DNA from: Lachnospiraceae bacterium
Lineage (GTDB): Bacteria > Bacillota > Clostridia > Lachnospirales > Lachnospiraceae
Assembly (NCBI GenBank): GCA_030825115.1
Contig: JAPJQL010000002.1
Span: 1 to 64,000, forward strand
Direction: 5' to 3'
DNA length: 64,000 nt
The notes beneath the pieces were generated by a model. That model was given only the letters and a program-made list of their open reading frames with translations. It was not told the origin of the DNA and did not search any database. The translations under genes and the position numbers were made by a program. Positions 46,735-56,690 of the stretch are shown one piece after another. How positions within the stretch are numbered: the first letter of the stretch is position 1; each line of letters begins with the position of its first letter.

Positions 46735-47579
46735 ACCGTTTCCTCATCATATATCTCAATCTGCACAGACGAATGGGCAGGTACTCTCGCCTCCTTCGGC
46801 GGCAGCTTCATATAATCTCCGTAAATCCAGGTCAGGACCTCATGCCAGTTTTTGGGCGCCATCAGCTTAGTGTCACAGAAATCCAGATCCACCGTCTCCT
46901 CACACCAGTCCTTCTGCAAGGTCACATACAGGTAATCCGGCTGGTAATTGCTGTAATAGCGCAGATTGCTGCGGCCTTTTTTATCTTTCAGAGCCACCCC
47001 TCTCTGCATGGCAAACAATGCCTTCATCGGAACAGCCTTGCCCACGGTAGCCAGACCTCCCACGGCGAGCTTGTGGAACAGGCTGTATTTGCTGTAGTCC
47101 AGCCGGTAACGGTGTCCCATCGCAAGCCCGTAGATAGCTTTGTGCATGAGAAGAGTCGCCGTAGACGCGACTTTCCCCGACGGAAGTTCATCAATTGTAA
47201 ACAGATCCACCCACAGATGGTTCAGCTTGCCCTCGTAGTACTGCATCTCCTCGCTGTCTTCATGGGTACGGCTGTTTTTATAGATGATCCGCGCGGTAAA
47301 GTCATAGAAACCTCTTCCGCCGCGGAAATCATCCGGCGTAAGGAGCTGCATGGTGTCGGGCAGTTCCCGCCGGACCACTTTCATAAATGCCTCATAATGA
47401 TTTCTCGTAAATGCCACATCCGCATCATCGTCCCACGGGATAAATCCCTTATGGCGCACGGCCCCCAGCAGGGTTCCGGCATCCAGCAGGTATTTGATCC
47501 TGTACTTGCGGCAGATCCGGTCGATTTCTTTTAAAATCTTCAGATTGGTCTCATGAACTTTTGTTAAATCGTACTGCAT
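46731..47579 (-). CDS. LicD-family phosphotransferase
   Basis: A 282-residue cytoplasmic protein of the LicD family, which adds phosphocholine or another phospho-group to surface glycans. The defining motif LLDAGTLLGAVRHKGFIPWDDDADVAF (key Gly-Thr-Leu-Leu-Gly and the Asp triad WDDD) is complete. No choline-uptake or activation genes (licA, licC) lie in the window, so the group transferred may not be choline. The start at 47579 follows GGGAG; ATG 47582 is next to it. Confidence 0.9.
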   Translation of the reverse strand: MQYDLTKVHETNLKILKEIDRICRKYRIKYLLDAGTLLGAVRHKGFIPWDDDADVAFTRNHYEAFMKVVRRELPDTMQLLTPDDFRGGRGFYDFTARIIYKNSRTHEDSEEMQYYEGKLNHLWVDLFTIDELPSGKVASTATLLMHKAIYGLAMGHRYRLDYSKYSLFHKLAVGGLATVGKAVPMKALFAMQRGVALKDKKGRSNLRYYSNYQPDYLYVTLQKDWCEETVDLDFCDTKLMAPKNWHEVLTWIYGDYMKLPPKEARVPAHSSVQIEIYDEETV

Positions 47580-47594
47580 CATTTCTCCCATATT

Positions 47595-48932
47595 TTACAT
47601 CCCGATCGCCTGATGGATCACATCTGCCATCGTATCGATCATCTCGTCCGTCATCCCCGGATATACGCCTACCCAGAAGGTATCCTTCATGATCCGGTCT
47701 GCCACTTTTAAGTCTCCCACAATCCGGTATCCGGTCCCTGCCGCCCGCATCTGGTCAAAGCACGGGTGCTTCGTCAGATTGCCTGCAAACAGCATCCTGG
47801 TCTGCACGCCCCTGCTCTCAATATACTGCACAACGGCATTGCGGTCGGTCCCTTCTTTGCAGGTGATCAAAAATCCAAACCAGCTCGGTCTCGAACCGGG
47901 ACACGCCTCCGGCAGGATCAGATATTCGGTGGTATCCGAAAGCGCCTTTAAAAGACGGTCAAAATTGTGGCGTCTCCGCTCTACAAAACCCGGGAATTTC
48001 TCAATCTGTGCACAACCGATCGCAGCCTGCAGGTCTGTCGCCTTTAAATTATATCCAAAATGGGAATAGACGTACTTGTGGTCATATCCCAGGGGCAGCT
48101 CCCCGTACTGTCTGTCGAAGCGGTGTCCGCACAGATTGTCCCGCCCGGACGGGCACACACAATCCCGTCCCCAGTCCCGGAAGGAGCGGATGATCTTATG
48201 GAGCAGAGGATTGTCCGTGTAGACAGCTCCGCCTTCCCCCATCGTCATATGGTGGGGCGGATAGAAGCTGGACGTCCCGATATCTCCCACAGTTCCCGTA
48301 AATTTTTCAACCCCGCCGATCGTATAACGGCTTCCCAGCGCGTCACAGTTGTCCTCCACAAGCCAGAGGGCATGGCGGTCGCAAAACACCTTTACCGCAC
48401 TTAAGTCAAAGGGATTTCCCAGCGTATGGGCGATCATCACTGCCTTCGTCTTTTCCGAATAAGCCGCCTCCATCTGCTCTACATCGATATTGTACTGGGG
48501 AATCGTCACATCCACGAATACCGGGACTGCGCCGTACTGGATCATCGGCGTGACCGTGGTCGGAAATCCTGCCGCCACCGTGATGACTTCATCTCCGGGC
48601 CGCACCTGCCTGTCGCCCAAAAGAGGGGAGGTCAGCGCCATAAACGCATTCAGGTTTGCGGAGGAACCGGAGTTTACCAGGGAGCAGTACTTCACTCCGA
48701 GATAGCCGGCCAGCTTTTTCTCAAACTCGTCGGTGTAGCGGCCCGATGTCAGCCAGAATTCCAGCGCGCTGTCCACCAGGTTCACCATCTCCTGTTCATC
48801 GTATACCCTGGATGCATAGGGGATCCGGTCGCCCGGCTCATAAGGTTTTTTATTTTCAATATGGTACTGTTTACAGTAAGCTGCAACCAGGTCCAGTATC
48901 TCCTGTCTTGCCTGTTCCTGTGTCTTATCCAT
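47595..48932 (-). CDS. rfbH: CDP-4-keto-6-deoxy-D-glucose-3-dehydrase
   Basis: PMP- and iron-sulfur-dependent C-3 deoxygenase (E1) of 3,6-dideoxyhexose synthesis. The 445-residue protein has the DegT/aminotransferase fold. The Lys that normally binds the cofactor is replaced by His227 in SSFYPPHHMTMGEGG, the hallmark of E1. The iron-sulfur ligands C-X-C-X7-C are Cys258, Cys260 and Cys268, with Cys196 (DNCDALG) as the likely fourth. AGGAG precedes the ATG. The reductase E3 that supplies electrons to E1 is not encoded nearby, so another ferredoxin-type donor may serve. Confidence 0.95.
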   Translation of the reverse strand: MDKTQEQARQEILDLVAAYCKQYHIENKKPYEPGDRIPYASRVYDEQEMVNLVDSALEFWLTSGRYTDEFEKKLAGYLGVKYCSLVNSGSSANLNAFMALTSPLLGDRQVRPGDEVITVAAGFPTTVTPMIQYGAVPVFVDVTIPQYNIDVEQMEAAYSEKTKAVMIAHTLGNPFDLSAVKVFCDRHALWLVEDNCDALGSRYTIGGVEKFTGTVGDIGTSSFYPPHHMTMGEGGAVYTDNPLLHKIIRSFRDWGRDCVCPSGRDNLCGHRFDRQYGELPLGYDHKYVYSHFGYNLKATDLQAAIGCAQIEKFPGFVERRRHNFDRLLKALSDTTEYLILPEACPGSRPSWFGFLITCKEGTDRNAVVQYIESRGVQTRMLFAGNLTKHPCFDQMRAAGTGYRIVGDLKVADRIMKDTFWVGVYPGMTDEMIDTMADVIHQAIGM

Positions 48933-48988
48933 TTTTTCACTCCTGTCTTCTCGTCTCTGTTATGCTCTGTTCTATGTTTGCCGCGGGC

Positions 48989-50044
48989 TTACACCGCATC
49001 CTGAAACTCTCTGATCTGCCGGTCTGTCATCTCCAGCATATCCCGTCCGTCCAGGTAGGCTTTTGACCACGCGATCGTCTTTTCAACGGCTTTTTCGATA
49101 TGCCAGCAGGGCTGCCACCCAAAGACGCTCTTTATCTTCGAGCAGTCCAGCTTGAGGAAATTCGCCTCATGAGGGCCTCCGTCATGCCGGTTGACCCAGG
49201 ATGCCCCGTCTCCCCACAGTCTGCAGAACATCGTCACAAGATTCCCGGTCGTCACACAGTCGCAGTCATCCGGTCCTACGTTATAGTATCCCTGAAACCG
49301 GATGTCTTCATACTGCCTCTGCGCGATCATCAGATAGGCAAACAACGGCTCCAGCACATGCTGGAACGGGCGGGTGGAATACGGATTGCGGACCACGATC
49401 TCGCTTTCTGCCGCCATCGCCCGCACACAGTCGGGGATGATCCGGTCATTGGCAAAATCGCCGCCGCCGATCACATTGCCCGCCCGCGCAGTGGAAATCG
49501 CACATCGTCCGTCCATAAAAAAGGACTTCTGATAGCTGTGGGTCACCAGTTCCGAACAGGACTTGCTGTTGGAATAAGGATCGTATCCATCTAAGGGATC
49601 GCATTCCCGGTATCCGTACTCCCACTCCTTATTTTCGTATACCTTGTCGGTCGTCACGTTCAGGACCGACTTCACACAGGGATTTTGGCGGACACATTCC
49701 AGAAGGTTCACAGTTCCCATCACATTCGTCTCATAAGTATAGACCGGGTCCTTATAGGAATCCCGCACGATCGGCTGTGCGGCCAGATGGATCACGATCT
49801 CCGGCTGCACCCGCTCAAACACCTCCGCCAGATGCTTTCTGTCCCGGATATCTCCGATGACCGAATCCATCGTCTCCGGAATCCCCGCCACATAGAACAG
49901 GGACGGTTCGGTGGGCGGTTCCAGGGAGTAGCCGGTCACATTGGCCCCCGCCAGGGTCAGGATCCTGCACAGCCATGCCCCCTTAAATCCGGTATGTCCC
50001 GTCACCAGAACATTTTTCCCTTTATAAAAATCAAGATTTCTCAT
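48989..50044 (-). CDS. rfbG: CDP-glucose 4,6-dehydratase
   Basis: NAD-dependent short-chain dehydratase that makes CDP-4-keto-6-deoxyglucose, the second step to CDP-dideoxyhexoses. The 351-residue protein has the Rossmann motif VTGHTGFKGAWL, VTTDKVYENKEW (Thr-Thr-Asp) and the catalytic Tyr-Lys in YDPYSNSKSCSE. AAAGGAG precedes the ATG. It lies between rfbF and rfbH. Confidence 0.96.
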   Translation of the reverse strand: MRNLDFYKGKNVLVTGHTGFKGAWLCRILTLAGANVTGYSLEPPTEPSLFYVAGIPETMDSVIGDIRDRKHLAEVFERVQPEIVIHLAAQPIVRDSYKDPVYTYETNVMGTVNLLECVRQNPCVKSVLNVTTDKVYENKEWEYGYRECDPLDGYDPYSNSKSCSELVTHSYQKSFFMDGRCAISTARAGNVIGGGDFANDRIIPDCVRAMAAESEIVVRNPYSTRPFQHVLEPLFAYLMIAQRQYEDIRFQGYYNVGPDDCDCVTTGNLVTMFCRLWGDGASWVNRHDGGPHEANFLKLDCSKIKSVFGWQPCWHIEKAVEKTIAWSKAYLDGRDMLEMTDRQIREFQDAV

Positions 50045-50074
50045 CTTTTCTCCTTTCAGACGCCATGTCCTGTC

Positions 50075-50848
50075 TTACTCCCAGATTTTCCACGGTGCTT
50101 TGCCGGACTGCCACAGATCTTCCAGCTTCTGCATCTCCCTCTGCGTGTCCATGCACTGCCAGAAACCATCGTGATAGAAGGACATCAGCTGCCCCTCCTC
50201 TGCCAGCCTCTGCATCGGAATCTGCTCGAATACCGTGGTATCGTCCTCCAGATACCGGAAAATATCCGGGTTCATCACCATAAATCCGCCATTGATGACA
50301 GCGCCGTCATTGGCCGCTTTTTCCCGGAAGGAATGGATCACATTGTCCTGCCCGATATCCAGGACGCCTTTTTGCTGTCCGATATTGACCGTGGTGATCG
50401 TGGCGGTCTTTCCATGCGCCATATGGAATTTCACCAGCGCATCCAGATCCACATTGCACACGCCGTCCCCATAAGTCAGCATAAACGGCTCGTCCCCCAC
50501 ATAGGGCTGGATCCGCTTCACCCTGCCTCCGGTCATCGTGTGAAGTCCGGTATCCACCAGCGTGACCTTCCACGGCTCGGAGTAGTTGTTGTGCACTTCC
50601 ATCTTGTTGTTTGCCAAATCGAAGGTCACATCAGAAGTATGAAGGAAGTAGTCGGCAAAAAACTCTTTGACCACATACTGCTTATATCCCAGACAGATGA
50701 CAAACTCATGAAATCCAAATTCCGAATAATATTTCATGATATGCCAAAGGATCGGCCTCCCGCCAATCTCGATCATCGGCTTCGGTTTCAGGTGGCTCTC
50801 CTCGCTGATCCTTGTTCCCAGCCCTCCGGCCAATATAACTACTTTCAT
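50075..50848 (-). CDS. rfbF: Glucose-1-phosphate cytidylyltransferase
   Basis: Makes CDP-glucose from CTP and glucose-1-phosphate, the first committed step to CDP-dideoxyhexoses. The 257-residue protein has the nucleotidyltransferase signature VILAGGLGTRISEESHLKPKPM (key GGLGTR and KPKPM), YGDGVCNVD for metal binding, and FWQCMDTQREM near the end. The start at 50848 follows GGAGG; the open frame continues upstream without one. Confidence 0.95.
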   Translation of the reverse strand: MKVVILAGGLGTRISEESHLKPKPMIEIGGRPILWHIMKYYSEFGFHEFVICLGYKQYVVKEFFADYFLHTSDVTFDLANNKMEVHNNYSEPWKVTLVDTGLHTMTGGRVKRIQPYVGDEPFMLTYGDGVCNVDLDALVKFHMAHGKTATITTVNIGQQKGVLDIGQDNVIHSFREKAANDGAVINGGFMVMNPDIFRYLEDDTTVFEQIPMQRLAEEGQLMSFYHDGFWQCMDTQREMQKLEDLWQSGKAPWKIWE

Positions 50849-50883
50849 CTTACTTCCTCCGTTTCCATCTGACTGTTCCTGCA

Positions 50884-52332
50884 TTACGGCTGCCCGGCAA
50901 ACACATTCCATCCATTGTCCTTTAAGATGGTCAGCGCCCGCCGTACCTTTGCGCCGCTGTCCGGCTCGTTTCTTCTATAATCAAAATGTTCTCTCAGCTC
51001 ATCGTCGCCCACTTCCTCAAACCGGAGCGCAAGCGCGGCGATCCGCTCTACGTAGGCTTCTCTGTGAGGCGCCATACGGCACTCCTCATAGTTGGTATAC
51101 CCTTGTCCTGCCAGCATGATCAGGCAAAATGCTCCTGCAATCACCTTTCCCGCCATCCCGCGGAGCTGCTTCCACAAAAGCCCGATCGTCAGGACGATCC
51201 CCAGGATGCCCACCTGATACTGAAGCGCATAGCGGGAACTCATCCCATAGTTTTCCTTCAGGAAAATAAACCGGGATATCAACACGATTCCATGATTCCC
51301 CATCCCTGCGACGATCATCATAAGCGGCAGGACCGTGCGTTTATAAAGCTTGTATTTCCAGTTCAGATACAGCGCAAGCAGGTAGGCAAACGCCACAACC
51401 GCACCCAGCAGATAGATCCTGCTGTCCATGACCTTTCCTGCCTCGGCACATTGCTTCAGCCAATTCGCGATCGTCTCACCTCCGACTACTGTCGAAGCCA
51501 GGGATTTCAGTAAAAATCTCGGGAAAAAGCCGGCAGCACTAAAAAGCGCCTCGCCAAGGGTGATATCCGCCGCCCCGGCATGGTCCTCCACCGCATAGGA
51601 ATTGCTCCACAGATACAGAAGGAGCGGCACCATCACACTGATGCTGCAAAAAATCCAGTACCGCACCTGCCCGGCCACATGATGCAGGTCCGCCAGGTTC
51701 TTTCTTCTGCCCGGATCACGCTTCTGCTCCTGCATCTGCGCCCAGGCCGCGCCTCCGTAAAACAAGATCATGACCGCCGAATATACGGCACAGTAAGGTC
51801 CCGCGACTCCCAGCGTGATCACGAAAGGCAGCGCCAGCAGTTTTACCTTGTCATGAGGCTTCTCTCTGCCGGAAAGCACCCGGTCAAATACAATATAATG
51901 ATAATAAAACCCTGCAAAAGCAAGAAAATGCCCCCAGCCGGTCCCGTTTGTCAGCATCTCCCATTTATTCAAACCAAACAGGATCAGGACAAACAGCAGA
52001 TACCATCCCGCTCCCAGGTCCTGCTTTTTGCAGTAATCCGCCAACACCAGACCGGAAAGCCCCAGTCCAAGCACCCCCAGCACCATATCAAAGGTGGTGC
52101 TGTAGTCAAAAAACAGAACATTGACGATCCGCCCAAGGTAATGGATCGGAATCCGGGTCAGCACATCCGGCACAAAAAACTTTGCCGGGTTGGTGACATC
52201 AGGCAGATAAGAGTTGACCAGACGGATGTAATCCGTGTATACAATATTGCATGTCGCTGCTTTGATATACCACAGCAGCAGCACCGTGCACAGAACCGGC
52301 AGCCCGTAATAAAAGATTTTTTTCTGCTTCAT
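50884..52332 (-). CDS. Polytopic membrane protein of the glycan operon
   Basis: A 482-residue protein with roughly ten to eleven membrane helices, a first extracellular loop containing Asp-Tyr-Ile-Arg and Asp residues, and a soluble C-terminal tail of about 70 residues. It shows no clear family motif. Its place between two GT-C-like genes and the CDP-sugar genes makes a membrane glycosyltransferase or glycan polymerase/ligase likely; this is inference. The start at 52332 follows AAAGGA. Confidence 0.65.
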   Translation of the reverse strand: MKQKKIFYYGLPVLCTVLLLWYIKAATCNIVYTDYIRLVNSYLPDVTNPAKFFVPDVLTRIPIHYLGRIVNVLFFDYSTTFDMVLGVLGLGLSGLVLADYCKKQDLGAGWYLLFVLILFGLNKWEMLTNGTGWGHFLAFAGFYYHYIVFDRVLSGREKPHDKVKLLALPFVITLGVAGPYCAVYSAVMILFYGGAAWAQMQEQKRDPGRRKNLADLHHVAGQVRYWIFCSISVMVPLLLYLWSNSYAVEDHAGAADITLGEALFSAAGFFPRFLLKSLASTVVGGETIANWLKQCAEAGKVMDSRIYLLGAVVAFAYLLALYLNWKYKLYKRTVLPLMMIVAGMGNHGIVLISRFIFLKENYGMSSRYALQYQVGILGIVLTIGLLWKQLRGMAGKVIAGAFCLIMLAGQGYTNYEECRMAPHREAYVERIAALALRFEEVGDDELREHFDYRRNEPDSGAKVRRALTILKDNGWNVFAGQP

Positions 52333-52451
52333 CTTTGTCCTTTCCCGGTATCCCGTTTTCGCATACCGTGATAATATCACACTTCTACCGATTCATCAAC
52401 ATCCCACTGTCCAGAGCCGGTCTCTGGTCCGTCATCCGCTCCCCGGCTGAA

Positions 52452-54320
52452 CTAATCTGCCGTGAGGGACATCAACACCGCCAGCCTCCGCTCTCCCCGC
52501 TGTTCTCTGGCATCCGGCACATAGAAATTCGTTTCAAACCGCAGGTTCACCGTCTCATAAGGCTGCAGCTCCAGGCTGACCTCCGGATCATTGCTGTCAA
52601 ACCCCAGATACATCTGCGGCTCTCCGTTTACATAGACCGTCATCCACTCTTCTCCGGTCAGTTCCCCCGGATAAAAGAACTTCATCGTCACAACCCCCGT
52701 GCTGCCCGCCATCACGGCGACCTCTGCCCGTTCGTCCAGCCAACCGTCCTCATAGTAGCCGTAGATGCTCCTGCACTTCAGTTCCCGCACCGCCTGTGTG
52801 ATGTCCTGGAACCCTTCAAACTCCGGTTCTTCCCGCAGGATCAGCATCTCATCCGTGACCAGCCCGATATCCCGCACATCCTCGATGTGGACGACCGAAG
52901 TCCCCTCTGCCAGCCGTTCCTCATCATATACCTTGAAAAACGTCCTTGCAGTAAAATCGCTCATCTCATAATCATTTCCTATAATATAGATTGTCTTTCC
53001 AAATATCTCGTCCCCATATTTTTCATATGTCTCCTCTGCCAGAGAATTATACCGGCTCTGGTTCGACCAGAAATACAGGTTCGGATACAGACCTCTGTAA
53101 TACAATTCCACCGGCAGCATCAGGACCACGAACACGGTGATCATGCCAAGATAGGGAACTGCCTGGATCCATAGCCCCCGCTCCACCATGCCGTCGGTCA
53201 GCGCTCCATAGAGCCATGACAGAAACAAAAGTGCAGCGGCGAAAGATACGTAGACCCACCGCAGCTCCACCCGGATCGTCACGCTGGAGCACGCGATGCA
53301 TCCGGCGATAAACCCAAGGAACAAAAGGCTCGTACAAAGATAACTGCCGCATTTTTTTTCTTTTCCAAGCCCGCTTCCGATCAGCTTTGCCACAAAAGCG
53401 ACCACAAGCAGCACCAGCATCAGGTCGGCAACCGCCACCAGCATCAGTACCCAGAGCGGTGATTCCTGAAAGTTCTGGCCGTTCAGATGCTCCGGTCCCG
53501 CATTGATGCCAAACAGGTACAGAACCTGGCTGAACGCATACCCCACAGTCTTTGTGATGGAAAATCCATCTGCCACATTGGTTCCCCCCGTGCCTGCCGG
53601 AGAGAGGCCGCCGATCGTCGCCATGCGGATTGCCTGCACCAGGAAAAAGCTGCCTGCCACGCCCGTCCACAATCTCCAGTCCCGCGCCTTGCGGCACACC
53701 AGCACAAAGAGAAAGAGAGGAAGGAGGACCATATAGCGCTCATGGACAAAACAGATTCCAAAATATAAAAGGCATGCCGCCCAAAAACGGTTCTTCCCTC
53801 TCCCGCCTTTTTCGTTCAGATACCCATACAGCAGATACAATATCCCTATGGCCATCCACAGCGCCATCGTCTCCATCAGGCCGTATACCTGCGCGATCTG
53901 ATAGGCGGACATCCTGGACGCCAGGTATGCGATTCCGCACAGCGCTCCGACATAGGTCGAGCGGCTAAAAGACCTGGCCATCCGGTATAAAGTAAATGCC
54001 ACTCCGATATTTAACAAGATATTCATGGGGACAAACCAGTCCACATGATTCCCGGTCACCGCCAGCTGCAGCCAGGCAGCCAGATAATAGAGGAAGCGGA
54101 ACCGCGTACTCCCCATCGGAAATACAAACTCGGAAAACGACTGTTCCCCATAACAGGACCACAGATACAGATCATCCATATACAGTCCTTTGATAGCGAT
54201 TCCCCGGTTGATCCAGAATGCAAATCCTGCAAGCAGCAGGGCTACGATCACATCATTTTTCCAGGGTCTTACCACAACAGGCTCTGCCGTCTCCCTGTCC
54301 CGCTCTGTCTTTTTCTCCAT
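52452..54320 (-). CDS. GT-C-like membrane glycosyltransferase
   Basis: A 622-residue protein with about eleven membrane helices and a C-terminal extracellular domain of about 200 residues. The first extracellular loop has KGLYMDDLYLWSCYG; an acidic pair here is the usual catalytic feature of GT-C enzymes that use polyprenyl-phosphate sugars. I infer that it adds a sugar to the surface glycan outside the membrane, perhaps from the lipid made by the GtrB-like gene. Specificity is unknown. Confidence 0.7.
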   Translation of the reverse strand: MEKKTERDRETAEPVVVRPWKNDVIVALLLAGFAFWINRGIAIKGLYMDDLYLWSCYGEQSFSEFVFPMGSTRFRFLYYLAAWLQLAVTGNHVDWFVPMNILLNIGVAFTLYRMARSFSRSTYVGALCGIAYLASRMSAYQIAQVYGLMETMALWMAIGILYLLYGYLNEKGGRGKNRFWAACLLYFGICFVHERYMVLLPLFLFVLVCRKARDWRLWTGVAGSFFLVQAIRMATIGGLSPAGTGGTNVADGFSITKTVGYAFSQVLYLFGINAGPEHLNGQNFQESPLWVLMLVAVADLMLVLLVVAFVAKLIGSGLGKEKKCGSYLCTSLLFLGFIAGCIACSSVTIRVELRWVYVSFAAALLFLSWLYGALTDGMVERGLWIQAVPYLGMITVFVVLMLPVELYYRGLYPNLYFWSNQSRYNSLAEETYEKYGDEIFGKTIYIIGNDYEMSDFTARTFFKVYDEERLAEGTSVVHIEDVRDIGLVTDEMLILREEPEFEGFQDITQAVRELKCRSIYGYYEDGWLDERAEVAVMAGSTGVVTMKFFYPGELTGEEWMTVYVNGEPQMYLGFDSNDPEVSLELQPYETVNLRFETNFYVPDAREQRGERRLAVLMSLTAD

Positions 54321-54363
54321 ATCTTCTCACTCCTTATGGTTCTCCGTATACATGGACCAGTTA

Positions 54364-56658
54364 TCAGGGATGCTGGACATACCTGTTGTCAAATACATCC
54401 AGGTTCTGCGCCGCCATTCCAGGATCCGGCGCGCCCTTTTCTACCGTCAGGATCAGGTTGCCGTTCTCATCCCGTACATCGGTCAGCCATCCCTCTTCTA
54501 CCAGCTTCCTCACAATCTGATAGATCCTCACGCTGTCGTCAACATATTCCTTTTCCATGTAAATGTAATCGGTCCCGGCAAACTGCAGATACCGGAGAAA
54601 TTCCGGCGCGGCAGACACCACGACCGGATTGCCCCAATAACCGGACACATCCACATAGGACTGGACACTGCACGGAAAGGTCAGCACTCCCGGATGCTCT
54701 CCGAGTGCAATCACCCTGTTTTTCGGGTTCGAAGCCAGGATATCCCAGATCGCCCCGCTCCCCTGTGCCGCCCGCTTTTCCCGCTCTGTTGCCACGTGGT
54801 CATAATATCCCTTATTTACGGGATGGAGACCGCCCATGCCAAGCGCCCATGCCCAGTTGGTCAGGCAGCAGAGGATCACCGCAAACAGCCACGCCGGGAT
54901 CAGTCCGACCCGGGCCGCCCTGCTGCGCCAGTCTCCAAAACGATCCAGGGCGATACAGCCTGCAAGGATTGTCAGAAAATAAAACAGGATATAATAATTT
55001 CCGTCAATCTGATACAGGGAGTACAGACTGACCAGGTTGATCAAGATCACCGCTCCCAAAAGCAGAGGCAAAAATTCCGGCGTCTGCCTTTCCTTCTCAG
55101 AATCCTTCTTTTTTCCTGCTCCCCCCAGCTTTCCCCCCAGCCACAACAGCAGGAAGGCAAGGGGCAGCACCGTTCCCCAGGCGATGATCACATGTCCCAT
55201 GTCATCCCCCTGGGGATTTAAGAGCACCCCATATAAGCGTCCGCAGAAAAATCGGATTTTCTCCATCCAGGAAAGCTCATTTCCGGCGGACGGAAAACCG
55301 GCTGCATAAAAGGGGTATTTCACCTGAAAACCAATTTTTTGGAATACCTGATAAAATACCGACGTCACAGGCACTCCCACCAAAAAAAGAGTCCTTCCCC
55401 AGATTCCGGCAAGGGATGCCGCTGCCGGAATTAGCAAAAGCAGTTCCCGGCACAGCCACTTCGTTTGCCTTCCGCAAACTTGATCCACTGCCTGCCGCCT
55501 TTTGCCGGTTATCAACCGGTCCCACATAAGCCACAGGATTCCCATCCCCACGATGGCCGTGGAAAAGATAACGGCTGTGGGCTTCATCGTCAGGCTCACG
55601 CCGCCGGCAGCCAGCCCAAGAACCAGCCACTCCGGCTTCCGCTCTGTCTCATACCGCATCATTCCCTGTACCATCAAAATCTGAAAAAACAGCGTCATCA
55701 TGTCGGCTTTTGCCGTGATGCCCATATTCATGATACCCGGGACGGCCGCCATAAGAAATGGGACCCAGAGAGCCGCTTCGCGCCTCATCCTTGTTTTTGC
55801 AGTCTCATAGGCGGCGATGAGCACAAACGCCGCCGCCCATATGTTAAACGCGATCGGAAAACTGTAAGACGGAAGCCCCGAAAGAGGCAAAGTCAGAGTC
55901 TCCCATCCCTTTGGATAAGTGTAGACCACGCCCAGCGTGCCCAGGTCCTCGTAGATCCCGTTGCCGCTGTTGAGCATGACATCCGAGCGGACGCCATACC
56001 AGATGCTGTCAAAATCCACCGCCCCGTTCATCCGGCCCATCTGGAGGACCAGAAGCATCAGGATGGCTGACATCATGAGAGCGTACCCGGCCGTCCTGCC
56101 ACTGGTCTGCGCCCTCCGTTGCCTTTTTCCCGTCTCCAAAGGCTTTTTCCGCCCCCATAATCTCCCGGCGATCCACCAGACTGCTAAAAGCAGGCCGCTC
56201 TCCACAACCCAAAACCGAAGCTCGCGGATGCTCCCATGCCCCGCCAGGGACAGCAGGCAAAATACCGCAATCGTCACTGCCGCCCCGGTCATAAAGCACC
56301 AGGAAACACTCATGTCCCGCCGTATCACCCTGCGGCTCAGAAAATATCCGATCCCCGCCAGATATCCTGCGTACAGGCCTGCAGCCGCCATCGGCAAAAA
56401 CACCATGTGCAGCCATGCCGCAGCGCCGACGATCAGCGCAGAACCTGCGATCCGGATCCGATCATCTTTGCTGTAAAAAAAGAGCAGAAAAAGAAGCAGC
56501 CATATGAGCAGCAGTTCCGCCGCCATCGCGTAAAATTCCGGCTGTGCCACATGCCAGGACAGTACCCCTGTCCCCAGCAGCTTCCATGCCGAATAACCGG
56601 TGACCGCCATCGCAAACGCCGATGCCGCAGCCATCCCTGCCTTTTTTCGTCCCATCAT
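54364..56658 (-). CDS. Large GT-C-like membrane protein
   Basis: A 764-residue protein with more than twelve predicted membrane helices and a C-terminal soluble domain (about residues 610-764). An acidic loop VDFDSIWYGVRSDVM after the first helix group resembles the catalytic loop of GT-C enzymes, though less clearly than in the neighbouring gene. It probably works on the same surface glycan. The ATG follows GGAAA. No other motif was recognised. Confidence 0.65.
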   Translation of the reverse strand: MMGRKKAGMAAASAFAMAVTGYSAWKLLGTGVLSWHVAQPEFYAMAAELLLIWLLLFLLFFYSKDDRIRIAGSALIVGAAAWLHMVFLPMAAAGLYAGYLAGIGYFLSRRVIRRDMSVSWCFMTGAAVTIAVFCLLSLAGHGSIRELRFWVVESGLLLAVWWIAGRLWGRKKPLETGKRQRRAQTSGRTAGYALMMSAILMLLVLQMGRMNGAVDFDSIWYGVRSDVMLNSGNGIYEDLGTLGVVYTYPKGWETLTLPLSGLPSYSFPIAFNIWAAAFVLIAAYETAKTRMRREAALWVPFLMAAVPGIMNMGITAKADMMTLFFQILMVQGMMRYETERKPEWLVLGLAAGGVSLTMKPTAVIFSTAIVGMGILWLMWDRLITGKRRQAVDQVCGRQTKWLCRELLLLIPAAASLAGIWGRTLFLVGVPVTSVFYQVFQKIGFQVKYPFYAAGFPSAGNELSWMEKIRFFCGRLYGVLLNPQGDDMGHVIIAWGTVLPLAFLLLWLGGKLGGAGKKKDSEKERQTPEFLPLLLGAVILINLVSLYSLYQIDGNYYILFYFLTILAGCIALDRFGDWRSRAARVGLIPAWLFAVILCCLTNWAWALGMGGLHPVNKGYYDHVATEREKRAAQGSGAIWDILASNPKNRVIALGEHPGVLTFPCSVQSYVDVSGYWGNPVVVSAAPEFLRYLQFAGTDYIYMEKEYVDDSVRIYQIVRKLVEEGWLTDVRDENGNLILTVEKGAPDPGMAAQNLDVFDNRYVQHP

Positions 56659-56690
56659 TTTCCTAAATCCTTTCCTGCGCCGAAACCGGC

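Noticed and set aside
54045..55221. Plus-strand open frames over 300 codons
   Set aside because: They are antisense to the GT-C-like genes, rich in Pro, Ser and Arg, with no domain or start signal.
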